Of a stretch of DNA of 64,000 nt, positions 17,609-25,687 are shown one piece after another. How positions within the stretch are numbered: the stretch's first letter is position 1; every line of letters begins with the position of its first letter. The translations under genes were made by a program, and so were the position numbers. The DNA is taken from positions 3,038,001 to 3,102,000 of the forward strand of contig NZ_CP033169.1 of assembly GCF_003691585.1 (NCBI RefSeq), written 5' to 3'. The notes below the pieces were generated by a model. The model worked only from the letters and a program-made list of their open reading frames with translations. It was not told the origin of the DNA and did not search any database. Origin of the DNA: Biomaibacter acetigenes (GTDB taxonomy: Bacteria > Bacillota > Thermosediminibacteria > Thermosediminibacterales > Tepidanaerobacteraceae).

Positions 17609-18625
17609 TTATAATTTTGGTCCTGTAGATTCTCTAATTACTAATTCGGGTTTAATAAAAATACTTTCAACTTTTGTATCATTGTTTTTTATTATATTTA
17701 CCAGCATATTAACCGCATTCCAGCTCATTTTTTCTATATCCTGGCTTACCGTTGTTATGGGTACAGGTGAAATAGTAGAAAAAAGAGTATTATCATATCC
17801 TGCTACGGATATATTTTCCGGTATTCGTATCTTATGTTCCTTTAGTGTATTAACAACCCCTACTGCCATCATGTCATTGATTGTTATAATGGCATCGATA
17901 TCCTGTCTATTTCTCAACAGTTTATTTGTTATTTCACAGGCATATTCATAATTAATCCTGCTACATTCGATAAAATTCCTTTCATCAACTTCAAGATCTG
18001 CTTCTCTAAATGCCTTAATATAGCCATTTATTCTATATGCAGTTGTTACTACTTTTGGTGAACCGGCCAGAAAAATAATGTTTCTATGACCTAGATTAAG
18101 CAAATATTTTACAAGTTTATAAGTCCCATCTTCCAGGTCTACCATTACACAAGGTGCTTTAATCTCAGGATAAGGAGCCGTTACAAAAATATAAGGAATT
18201 TCATGTTTGTTTAATTCTTTAATATAATTTATATCATGATTGATTTTGTTGATAGGAGTAATAATTATTCCTTCAACTCGCTGAGAAATAAAATTTTTAA
18301 TTATTCGTCTTTCGACATCGGGCTTATCATTTGATATAGCCAGAATTAAGCCATATCCCATTTCCCTGACATATTCATCTATGCATCTTACCAGCTTTCC
18401 GTAATATGCGCTTTCGATATCAGGTACAATGAGGCCTATGGTTTCGCTTCTTCTTTTTGCGAGCCCTCTCGCCATGGCATTGGGTGAATACCCGAGGTCT
18501 TTTGCTATTTTTTTAATTCTATTTCGTGTTTCCTCCTTTACCAACTCGCTGTTATTTAATGCGAGAGAAACTGTTGCCACAGAAACTTTTGCCTCTCTTG
18601 CAATATCCTCCAATTTTATAACCAT
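17609..18625 (-). CDS. LacI family transcriptional regulator
   Basis: A 338-residue repressor. The N-terminal helix-turn-helix is IAREAKVSVATVSLALNNS with the hinge helix NAMARGLAKRRSETIGLIVPD; the sugar-binding domain follows with GIIITPINKINHD and VAGYDNTLFSTISPVPITTV near residue 275. It lies directly upstream of the sugar operon in the same direction. A palindrome before the operon and a near-copy before its own start (18650-18665) suggest it represses both, with the imported sugar as the likely inducer. Confidence 0.93.
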   Translation of the reverse strand: MVIKLEDIAREAKVSVATVSLALNNSELVKEETRNRIKKIAKDLGYSPNAMARGLAKRRSETIGLIVPDIESAYYGKLVRCIDEYVREMGYGLILAISNDKPDVERRIIKNFISQRVEGIIITPINKINHDINYIKELNKHEIPYIFVTAPYPEIKAPCVMVDLEDGTYKLVKYLLNLGHRNIIFLAGSPKVVTTAYRINGYIKAFREADLEVDERNFIECSRINYEYACEITNKLLRNRQDIDAIITINDMMAVGVVNTLKEHKIRIPENISVAGYDNTLFSTISPVPITTVSQDIEKMSWNAVNMLVNIIKNNDTKVESIFIKPELVIRESTGPKL

Positions 18626-18649
18626 TGTTTCTCCTTTTACGACATATTT

Positions 18650-18665
18650 TTTAAAACGCTTTAAA
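18650..18665. promoter_or_regulatory. Second LacI-family operator, upstream of the lacI-type gene
   Basis: TTTAAAACGCTTTAAA differs by one base from the perfect palindrome at 17577-17592 and lies 25 bases upstream of the regulator start. Together the sites support autoregulation and possible looping over about 1.1 kb. Confidence 0.68.
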
Positions 18666-18755
18666 ATTATATTTTATATATTCGACGAGTTTTCAAAAAA
18701 TCCTTCTTGATCAATGTAAATTTTTTTATTTTATAAACGTAGTTGAAAACTGTAA

Positions 18756-19346
18756 TTAACCATATTTTATAAACTTAATCAACTCTTCGGAAAATGTTTT
18801 CATATCATCAAAATAGCATGTATGCCCCAGATCTTCAAAGGTGAAAAGGGTGCTTTCCGGCAGGTGGTCTTTCAAGATGCCCGCAAATTCATAGGGAGCG
18901 ACGTTGTCTTTTTTACCCCAAATTATCAATGTCTTGACCTTTATATCTTTTAATTTCTCCTCGTATTTATCCACATTTATGCTGTCTATAATAATCATAG
19001 ATTTGAGCATATCCGGGAATTTTAAGGCGAATCTTATGGATATCTCCCCGCTGAAGGACGGCCCTACCATGTGGACCGGGGAGAGGTTCATTCGCTTCAT
19101 AAATTCTGCCAAAAAGTCCTCGGGATTCAAATCCAGTTCCTCAGACTTTCCATAGCCCGGCATTTCCAGGGCGATGGCTTGAACCCCCTGCCTTTCAAGG
19201 GTTTCCATCAATCCCGACTCCACCCAGTCCCGGGTTGTAAACCTCTTGCCGTGTAAAAGCAGCACGATATCGCCGCTTTCCTGAATGTTTTTTACATAAT
19301 GGATTTTGCTTCCTTTAATGTCTACGTATTTATCCATTACATTCAT
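18756..19346 (-). CDS. Small alpha/beta hydrolase
   Basis: A 196-residue alpha/beta hydrolase, shorter than typical and apparently without a lid domain. Motifs: VLLLHGKRFTTRDW (oxyanion region) near residue 28, nucleophile motif GPSFSG near residue 95, IIWGKKDNVAP with the acidic residue near residue 145, and the catalytic His in EDLGHTCYF near residue 173. It begins 19 bases after the flavoenzyme gene, so the two form an operon; the substrate may be an ester or lactone tied to that enzyme. Specificity cannot be read. Confidence 0.82.
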   Translation of the reverse strand: MNVMDKYVDIKGSKIHYVKNIQESGDIVLLLHGKRFTTRDWVESGLMETLERQGVQAIALEMPGYGKSEELDLNPEDFLAEFMKRMNLSPVHMVGPSFSGEISIRFALKFPDMLKSMIIIDSINVDKYEEKLKDIKVKTLIIWGKKDNVAPYEFAGILKDHLPESTLFTFEDLGHTCYFDDMKTFSEELIKFIKYG

Positions 19347-19365
19347 TTTTAAAGCGCCCCTTTCT

Positions 19366-21186
19366 CTATATTTTCAGTGAGATTTCCGCCCCGTTCCTTA
19401 TGGCCTCAACGGCTGTGGCCACCACATTGCAGTCGCCCACAAAGGTGTATTTTTCATGGCCTTTTAATTTTGCAAAGGTTTCATCAGGCTTGTTGCCCAC
19501 CGCCAGGACAACATCGTCAAACTCCAGCAGCTTTTCGACACCATCTACAGTATATGACAGCTTTTTCCGGACCATACGGTCTATCTTCGCCTTTGTAACT
19601 ACATTTACATGTAGCTCTTTTAATCTTTTTAAAAGAAGCTTTTTTACCATCGGAAATACCCCGGCAGCCACATCCTCTTGCATTTCCAGTACTGTGACAT
19701 CCTTGCCTCTTTGGGCAAGAAACTCTGCAGTCTCAAGGCCTGTGAGTCCACCGCCGATTACTAAGATATTCTTACCTTCAGGCACATGGCCTTCCAGCAC
19801 ATCCACGGCCTGGCAAGGTGCCGCATACATGGCCATATCAAGTTTTGCCGGGACTGAACCTGTGGCGATTATAACCCTGTCAAAGTCCATAGCCTCCATC
19901 CCTGCGGGGGTAATGTTCGTATTCAGGTGCACTCTGACGCCGTATCTTTCCAGGTCCTTTTTAAGATATTCTACTACCCTGCCGATTTCCTTTTTGCAAG
20001 GCGGTATGCTGGCTACATTGATCTGGCCGCCGAGTTTTTCGCCTTTTTCAAAGAGCTCTACTCTATGGCCTTTTCTGGCGAGATAAGCGGCAGCAGCCAT
20101 ACCCGCCGGGCCTCCGCCTATCACGGCAATATTTAAAGGCTTTTCTGCCTTTACTTCAAACTCTGACTCTCTTCCTACTTCGGGATTTATCATACAGGAC
20201 ACAGGCATTCCTTTCAGGATATACGCTATGCAAGCCTGATTGCAGTGGATGCAATACCTTATATCTTCGGTACGGCCTTCCCTGATTTTGGCGACACAGT
20301 CAGGATCTCCTATAAGCCCCCTGGCAATGCCGATGAAGTCAGCTGTGCCATCCTTTAAAATCTTTTCCCAATCCGATGCCTCGCCAAGTTTATCTGCGGC
20401 TATCACCGGTATTTTTACACTACCTTTAATTCTCCCGGCATATTTCACCAGAGGCCTGTCCTCAATGCCCATGGGGGATATATGGTATTCCGAAGTGGCC
20501 CCCACCCCAGCGGAAACATTGAGGCCGTCGGTACCGCTTTGTTCCAGCATCTTCGCAAATTTGACGCTTTCCTCGATGCTAAATCCTCCAGGTGTAAAAT
20601 CATCGCCGTTTATTCTGCACAGGACCGCAATATCGGGCACTTCGGCCTTGACGGTTTGCAATATCTCCAGGGCAAAGCGAGTCCTGCCTTCAAAACTCCC
20701 GCCGTATTCATCGGTCCTCCTGTTGACATCCGGGGATAAAAACTGATTTACAAACCATCCGTGGGCAAAGTGAAGTTCCACCAGGTCAAAGCCCGCCTCT
20801 TTTGCCCTGGCCGCTGCCCGGGCAAAGTCCTCCACGAATCCCCGCACCTGCTCCTTTGAAAAGTCTACAGGGTTATACTTTGGATTGTGCATGGCAAGCT
20901 GTATTCCTGCTTTTGCCCCATTTTTATGGATTACCTGTGCCAGCCGGGCAAGGCCGGCGATTTTTTCATCATCATCTATTCCCAGTTGATTTACAAAAAA
21001 CTTACCCAGTTTATTTACATAGCTTGCCCCTACAATGACCAGGGAAACATCCCTGGACCTTCTGTCATAATATGCTATTTCCCTATCGCTTACAAACCCG
21101 TCCCGGGCAAGATTTGTTACCGTAGGCAACATGACCAGCCGGTTTTTTAATGGGAGATTGCCTATTTTATATGGTTCAAATAACAT
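19366..21186 (-). CDS. NADH:flavin oxidoreductase of the 2,4-dienoyl-CoA reductase family
   Basis: This 606-residue enzyme joins an N-terminal Old Yellow Enzyme TIM barrel (FMN; LFEPYKIGNLPLKNRLVMLP at the start, ELHFAHGWFVNQFLSP near residue 170), a four-cysteine iron-sulfur motif (CIHCNQACIAY then SCMINP near residue 335) and a C-terminal FAD/NAD-binding part (IAVIGGGPAGMAAAAYLARKG and ILVIGGGLTGLETAEFLAQRG). It probably reduces an enoate, dienoyl or cyclic substrate with NAD(P)H. The ATG at 21186 is preceded by GAGGTGAT; the GTG at 21195 is within that site. Divergent from the LysR gene, which likely controls it. Confidence 0.9.
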   Translation of the reverse strand: MLFEPYKIGNLPLKNRLVMLPTVTNLARDGFVSDREIAYYDRRSRDVSLVIVGASYVNKLGKFFVNQLGIDDDEKIAGLARLAQVIHKNGAKAGIQLAMHNPKYNPVDFSKEQVRGFVEDFARAAARAKEAGFDLVELHFAHGWFVNQFLSPDVNRRTDEYGGSFEGRTRFALEILQTVKAEVPDIAVLCRINGDDFTPGGFSIEESVKFAKMLEQSGTDGLNVSAGVGATSEYHISPMGIEDRPLVKYAGRIKGSVKIPVIAADKLGEASDWEKILKDGTADFIGIARGLIGDPDCVAKIREGRTEDIRYCIHCNQACIAYILKGMPVSCMINPEVGRESEFEVKAEKPLNIAVIGGGPAGMAAAAYLARKGHRVELFEKGEKLGGQINVASIPPCKKEIGRVVEYLKKDLERYGVRVHLNTNITPAGMEAMDFDRVIIATGSVPAKLDMAMYAAPCQAVDVLEGHVPEGKNILVIGGGLTGLETAEFLAQRGKDVTVLEMQEDVAAGVFPMVKKLLLKRLKELHVNVVTKAKIDRMVRKKLSYTVDGVEKLLEFDDVVLAVGNKPDETFAKLKGHEKYTFVGDCNVVATAVEAIRNGAEISLKI

Positions 21187-21234
21187 TTTTATCACCTCAA
21201 ATACTAATTATAAACCATGTAGTTGCATTAGTAA

Positions 21235-21273
21235 AATAATATGATATTATTAAATATATAAGTTATTACTTAT
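21235..21273. promoter_or_regulatory. Divergent promoter region with two palindromes, likely LysR sites
   Basis: Between the divergent flavoenzyme and LysR genes lie AATAATATGATATTATT (21235-21251, perfect around a central G) and ATAAGTTATTACTTAT (21258-21273, perfect 6-4-6). Both fit the T-N11-A inverted-repeat style of LysR binding sites. AT-richness makes chance palindromes easier, so the assignment is moderate. Confidence 0.6.
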
Positions 21274-21286
21274 GAGGTGGTTTTAA

Positions 21287-22171
21287 TTGAATTTTAAAAA
21301 ATTGAAGGTCTTTACCACAGTATGCGACTGCGGCAGCATGTCCGGGGCGGCCAAAAAACTTTATATGACCCAGCCCGCAGTAAGCCAGGCCATTCTGGAA
21401 CTGGAGGAGGAGCTTGATGTCCACCTCTTTGACAGGATAAATAAAAAGCTCCTGTTGACATACCCGGGAGAAGTCTTACTGGAATATGCCAGGAGAATCC
21501 TTGTCCTGGTGGAGGAGGCGCAGAGCACCATGAAAGATATCGCCAACATGAACACCGGCAAATTGCGCATAGGGGCCAGCACCACCATCGGCACCTACTT
21601 GCTGCCCGAAATAATCAGGACTTTTGGCCAGAAATTTAAAAACATAGATATACCATTTGCCATCGACAATACCGGAGTCATAGAAAAAATGCTGCTGGAA
21701 AACAGCATCGACATCGGCCTGGTGGAAGGCCCCATACACTCAAAAGAGATCATCGTTAAACCTTATATGGACGACGAGCTTTTCATAATATGTTCCAAAA
21801 ATCACCCCTGGGCCGCAAGAAAGAGAATCGGTCCAGGGACAATATCAGAGCAAAACATCATAATACGTGAACAGGGCAGCGGCACTCGGGAAGTTTTTGA
21901 AAACACTATGTCAAAACATAATATCCCCTACAGTATAAAGCACGTGCTGAACAACACCGAAGCTATAAAAAAGGCCGTAGAAGCGAATATAGGAGTTTCT
22001 GTGGTGTCGGAAATAGCCATAAAAGAAGAAATTAAAAGCGGCAGGTTAGTAAAAATTAATTTAGAGGGCGTAAGGTTCTTAAGAAAGTTCAACATAATCT
22101 ACCACAAGGACAAATATCATTCAAAACTCTTCGAGGAATTTTTGAGGCATCTATGTTCGGGCAATTTTTGA
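21287..22171 (+). CDS. LysR family transcriptional regulator
   Basis: A 294-residue LysR protein with the N-terminal winged helix (FTTVCDCGSMSGAAKKLYMT, then QPAVSQAILELEEEL) and effector domain beginning near residue 88 (GKLRIGASTTIGTYLLPEII). The TTG start at 21287 follows GAGGTGG. The resemblance is to CysL/CbbR-type regulators. It is divergent from the flavoenzyme-hydrolase operon and probably activates it; the last 55 bases overlap the 3' end of the convergent amrS gene. Confidence 0.92.
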   Translation: MNFKKLKVFTTVCDCGSMSGAAKKLYMTQPAVSQAILELEEELDVHLFDRINKKLLLTYPGEVLLEYARRILVLVEEAQSTMKDIANMNTGKLRIGASTTIGTYLLPEIIRTFGQKFKNIDIPFAIDNTGVIEKMLLENSIDIGLVEGPIHSKEIIVKPYMDDELFIICSKNHPWAARKRIGPGTISEQNIIIREQGSGTREVFENTMSKHNIPYSIKHVLNNTEAIKKAVEANIGVSVVSEIAIKEEIKSGRLVKINLEGVRFLRKFNIIYHKDKYHSKLFEEFLRHLCSGNF

Positions 22172-23118
22172 CATTTAGCTCCTCCCAATACCTCCACATC
22201 ATAACCCCGGCGCGCAATTAGAAGCTCGCCGCATTTTGGGCAATAGGTGTTGCTGCCTTCCTCATCTACCACATTTCCGGTGTAGACATAATCCAGGTAT
22301 TTCATAGCAATTTTCCTTGCCCGCCGGATGGTCTCCACCGGCGTGGGCGGGAGGTCCAGCTTGAAATTGGGGAAGTAGCGGGTAAGGTGAAGCGGAATAT
22401 CTTTTCTCAAAGAGGCCAGCCATTTTGCTAGAGCCTCTACTTCATCCTCACCGTCGTTCATACCGGGTATGAGGAGGGTGGTTATCTCCACATGACAGGA
22501 TTTCTGGGCTATTTCCACCGTCCGCTTCACCGGAGATAGCTTCCCGAAGGTTATGTCCGTGTAAAAATCCTCGGTATATGCCTTCACATCAATATTCATG
22601 GCGTCTATAAAGGGCAGCAATTTTTCCAGCGGTTCCTTTTCGATAAAACCGTTGGTCACCAGGACATTCTTTAATCCCTTTTCCCTGGCCAGACGGGCAC
22701 ATTCTATCACATATTCGTACCATATCGTGGGCTCATTATATGTGTAAGCTATGCCTATATTGTCCTTCTGTCTTGATGCCACATTAACCAATTCTTCGGC
22801 GCTTATCTCTTCCGTCGGAACTTCGGTAAGCTGTGCAATCTGCCAGTTCTGGCAGAACTTGCACCGGAAATTGCATCCGAAGCTCCCTACTGAAAATATC
22901 CAGCTTCCAGGAAAGAAGTGATAAAGGGGCTTTTTTTCTATTGGGTCCATGCCCCAGGAGGACACCTTAGCGTAATTTGCGGAATAAAGAGTGCCATCTT
23001 TGTTTTTTCTTACTCTGCATGTCCCGGCCCTGCCTGGAGCAATCCTGCAATGATGGGGGCAAAGGAAACAGTGGACCATGCCATTCTCTGTTCTTTCAAA
23101 GAACAACGCCTCTTTCAT
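22117..23118 (-). CDS. amrS: AmmeMemoRadiSam system radical SAM enzyme
   Basis: A 333-residue radical SAM protein related to pyruvate formate-lyase activating enzymes. An N-terminal Cys set (CFLCPHHCRI, then GTCRVR) precedes the radical SAM triad in GCNFRCKFCQNWQIAQ near residue 80. A C-terminal zinc-ribbon-like pair is visible (TYCPKCGELL near residue 298). It ends the arginase-amrBA-amrS operon. The substrate of this system is not known to me; co-occurrence with MEMO and AMMECR1 domains is the defining context. Its tail overlaps the LysR gene by 55 bases on the other strand. Confidence 0.92.
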   Translation of the reverse strand: MKEALFFERTENGMVHCFLCPHHCRIAPGRAGTCRVRKNKDGTLYSANYAKVSSWGMDPIEKKPLYHFFPGSWIFSVGSFGCNFRCKFCQNWQIAQLTEVPTEEISAEELVNVASRQKDNIGIAYTYNEPTIWYEYVIECARLAREKGLKNVLVTNGFIEKEPLEKLLPFIDAMNIDVKAYTEDFYTDITFGKLSPVKRTVEIAQKSCHVEITTLLIPGMNDGEDEVEALAKWLASLRKDIPLHLTRYFPNFKLDLPPTPVETIRRARKIAMKYLDYVYTGNVVDEEGSNTYCPKCGELLIARRGYDVEVLGGAKCQKLPEHRCLKNSSKSFE

Positions 23119-23164
23119 TTCCCATTTCCTTTCTCATATATTGGCTTTATTTTCGACGCGACCC

Positions 23165-24562
23165 TCAATAATGCCTCACCACTTCAAACCTCTCCAGCTT
23201 ATAATCTTCATCGGGGCTGATGCCCGCCTTCCTCAAGGCTATACTTATCTGCTCCTCCACCGTATCGACACCCTCCAGGTCCGGCAAAAGCAATCCCGAC
23301 CTGAAGCCCTTTCTCACTATAACACCGTACCTTTTCGGGTCCAGTTTATCCGGTGAATCGATGGGCTCGGGTCTCGTGAGCACATCCACCGAATATGTGA
23401 GCTCGGGCAGCTCCTCGGGCTCTACGGGTTCGAACCTGGGGTCCTCGCACCCCGCGCTGATAGCGTTTTGCCGTATTTCCTCCGCTATGTTTTTCTTTGT
23501 GGGCAAAAAGGTCCCGATGCACCCCCGAAGTTCGCCGTGTTTTTTGATGGATACGAATACACCCGCCCTTTCTGACAGCATTTCCTCCGGCAGGTCTTTT
23601 GGGAATTCCGGCATCCTGCCTTCTTTCACATAGGTCTCCAGAGTTTGCCGTGCAAGCCTCACATAAGCGTCTTCGTTTTTTCTCCGCTTCTCTATTTCTT
23701 CGCGCCTTCTGTCATAGAGTTTTTTCAAAATGCTCTCTCCTTTCCCTGCCGGGTGAAAGGCAGCTACGCAGTATCCTACGCCAAAAGGGCCCTCATAGGA
23801 AAGCACCCGGGGTTGAACTTTATATCCATCCAGGGCTCCCATCATTATCCACAGGGATCTTAACCCGCATTCCCCGGCCTTTTCTATTAAGCCAGGCTCA
23901 AGGGCGGCTATCGCCTCCACATCAAACTCCTTTAGCAAGGATATAAGCTTCAGGTCAAAGTCCTTTGCATGAGGGCTGTATCCTGCCGGAGCATCGGGTG
24001 TGAGCCTGTGGGAAAGGTCCCCGCTGGCCACGATCACAACCTTTTTGTCAAGAGATTCTGCAGCCTCCCGTATTATCCTTCCGAAGGCATAAAGGTCTTC
24101 GTAGGGCAACAGGCCGTATGCCATGGGCAGAAGTTTAAAGCTTGAAGTGAATTGTGTAACAAAATAAATGGGCACCATGACACCGTGGTCCAGCTCCTGT
24201 CTTGTTCCGTACCTTGAAAGGTGAATTTCGCTAGATTTTACAGCGGGTATACCTTTTTTCTGCGCTATCTCACAAATTTCCCGCTTTAAATCCTCATCAC
24301 TTTGAAATTCCATTTTCACCCCGGGGGCGCCGAAGGATGAAAGACTACCTTTGAGTGGAAAGTCGTAAATGCAGACGGCATCTTGAAAGACTGGTCCATG
24401 AGGTGAAATCAATACCAGCGTGTCGGGAGCAAGTTCCCGGATTTCCCTTCCCACCTCCTTTGCCGCTTCAATGGAAGATGTAGTCATCTGGGTCTCCCTT
24501 CCTCCTACTTCTTTCACCATGATAGGAGGATGAGGCATCAGGTAAGCCGACAGTATACCCAT
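23165..24562 (-). CDS. amrB/amrA: AmmeMemoRadiSam fusion: MEMO1-like dioxygenase-fold domain plus AMMECR1 domain
   Basis: A 465-residue fusion. Residues 1 to about 265 are the MEMO/extradiol dioxygenase-like domain (AYLMPHPPIMVKEVGG, ISPHGPVFQDAV, SGDLSHRLTP with candidate metal-binding histidines). Residues about 285-465 are AMMECR1 (ARQTLETYV, SIKKHGELRGCIGTFLPT with the hallmark LRGCIG, then DPRFEPVEPEELPELTYSVD). In many genomes these are separate genes; here fusion shows they work as one unit. The ATG at 24562 follows GGGAGG; a 13-codon upstream extension runs into the arginase gene. Function is unestablished; human homologues are tied to signalling and copper/iron binding. Confidence 0.92.
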   Translation of the reverse strand: MGILSAYLMPHPPIMVKEVGGRETQMTTSSIEAAKEVGREIRELAPDTLVLISPHGPVFQDAVCIYDFPLKGSLSSFGAPGVKMEFQSDEDLKREICEIAQKKGIPAVKSSEIHLSRYGTRQELDHGVMVPIYFVTQFTSSFKLLPMAYGLLPYEDLYAFGRIIREAAESLDKKVVIVASGDLSHRLTPDAPAGYSPHAKDFDLKLISLLKEFDVEAIAALEPGLIEKAGECGLRSLWIMMGALDGYKVQPRVLSYEGPFGVGYCVAAFHPAGKGESILKKLYDRRREEIEKRRKNEDAYVRLARQTLETYVKEGRMPEFPKDLPEEMLSERAGVFVSIKKHGELRGCIGTFLPTKKNIAEEIRQNAISAGCEDPRFEPVEPEELPELTYSVDVLTRPEPIDSPDKLDPKRYGVIVRKGFRSGLLLPDLEGVDTVEEQISIALRKAGISPDEDYKLERFEVVRHY

Positions 24563-24581
24563 TTTTAAAAACCTCCCTTTT

Positions 24582-25475
24582 TTATAGTATTTCTTCTCCA
24601 AGTGCGGAAGCTATCAAACCCACCGCCACTTTAGCAGTTTCATTGCCCCGGTCCAGAATGGGATTGACCTCCACGAATTCCAGGGAGCGGATAATACCCG
24701 ATTCCGCCAGCATTTCCATGGCCAGGGCCGCTTCCCGGTAAGTGATACCACCTCTTACCGGTGTCCCGACTCCCGGCGCCACCATGGGATCCAGCACATC
24801 CATGTCAAAACTCAGGTGAACCCCTGCCGTCCCCCCGCCGGCAAGTTTAATGGCTTTTTTCATGACATTCCTCATGCCGCACTGGTCTATGTCATTCATG
24901 GTGAAAACATTAATGCCTGATTCTCTTATGAGCCTTTTTTCGTCCCGATCTATTGACCTTACCCCGATAAGTACGGTGTTTTCCGGCAGCACCTTTGGCG
25001 AAAAACCTCCTACATTGGTGAGGGCCTCATGGCCCAGGCCCAGGCTGGCCGCCAGTATCATGCCGTGGATATTGCCTGAAGGCGTTGTATCCTGGGTATT
25101 AAAATCCCCATGGGCGTCAATCCAGATGAGTCCTATCTTTTTTAAAACTCTACTTACCCCCGTCACCGACCCCAGGGCTATGCTGTGGTCACCTCCCAGC
25201 ACCAGAGGTTTAAATCCATCCTCTATAGCACCACTTACCGCATCGGCTGTACGCTCCGAAGATTCCACGATTTCATGGAGATATTTTAATTTTTCATCCT
25301 TAATTTTCCTGCTCTCTGGATTTGGAACCTCAATGTTTCCTCCATCCTCCACTATTATACCATTTTCTTCTAAACGCTGCTGAAGATGTGCATATCTTAT
25401 GGCGCTGGGCCCCATGTCCACGCCGCGCCGGTCTGCCCCCAGGTCCATGGGGACACCAATAATTCTTACTTTCAT
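24582..25475 (-). CDS. rocF: Arginase
   Basis: Splits L-arginine to ornithine and urea using a dinuclear manganese centre. All ligand motifs are present: GGDHSIALGS near residue 93, WIDAHGDFNT near residue 118 with the TPSGNIHGM substrate loop, and SFDMDVLDPMVAPGVGTPV near residue 222; the Glu of SLEFVEVNP near residue 272 is also conserved. The 297-residue length and these loops fit arginase better than agmatinase. It is the first gene of an operon with amrBA, 20 bases apart, and is divergent from the iron alcohol dehydrogenase. No urease is seen nearby. Confidence 0.93.
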   Translation of the reverse strand: MKVRIIGVPMDLGADRRGVDMGPSAIRYAHLQQRLEENGIIVEDGGNIEVPNPESRKIKDEKLKYLHEIVESSERTADAVSGAIEDGFKPLVLGGDHSIALGSVTGVSRVLKKIGLIWIDAHGDFNTQDTTPSGNIHGMILAASLGLGHEALTNVGGFSPKVLPENTVLIGVRSIDRDEKRLIRESGINVFTMNDIDQCGMRNVMKKAIKLAGGGTAGVHLSFDMDVLDPMVAPGVGTPVRGGITYREAALAMEMLAESGIIRSLEFVEVNPILDRGNETAKVAVGLIASALGEEIL

Positions 25476-25687
25476 CTAGACACCTCTTTTTTAAATTCGG
25501 AATCAATCATTTATAATATATCCCCGACAATTCCATTTTAACAGTTTTTCTATTTTCTGGCTCGTATAAAGAGATAATTTTTTAGAAATAATCTACATAA
25601 AATATCTTTTAGGTATTGATATTTTTTTAACATAGTATTATAATTATAGTCGAAGATAGTTATAAATTTCACAAGGAGGTTATTAAA

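Noticed and set aside
19347-19360. TTTTAAAGCGCC, similar to half of the LacI operator
   Set aside because: Only one half-site, and it overlaps the hydrolase ribosome-binding region; the other arm is not conserved.
19400-20086. A 228-codon plus-strand open frame
   Set aside because: It is antisense to the flavoenzyme gene, has low-complexity Ser/Pro composition and no ribosome site; typical shadow of a high-scoring minus-strand gene. The same holds for frames at 4021-4440, 39649-40200, 24850-25383 and 61031-61642.
23428-23450. GGTTCGAACC, resembling a tRNA T-loop
   Set aside because: It lies inside the AMMECR1 coding region (FEPVEPE segment) and no acceptor or anticodon stems surround it.
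25640-25680. Possible Rex-type site (AATTTCACAA) before the iron alcohol dehydrogenase gene
   Set aside because: Only one half of the TTGTGAA...TTCACAA palindrome is present, overlapping the ribosome site.
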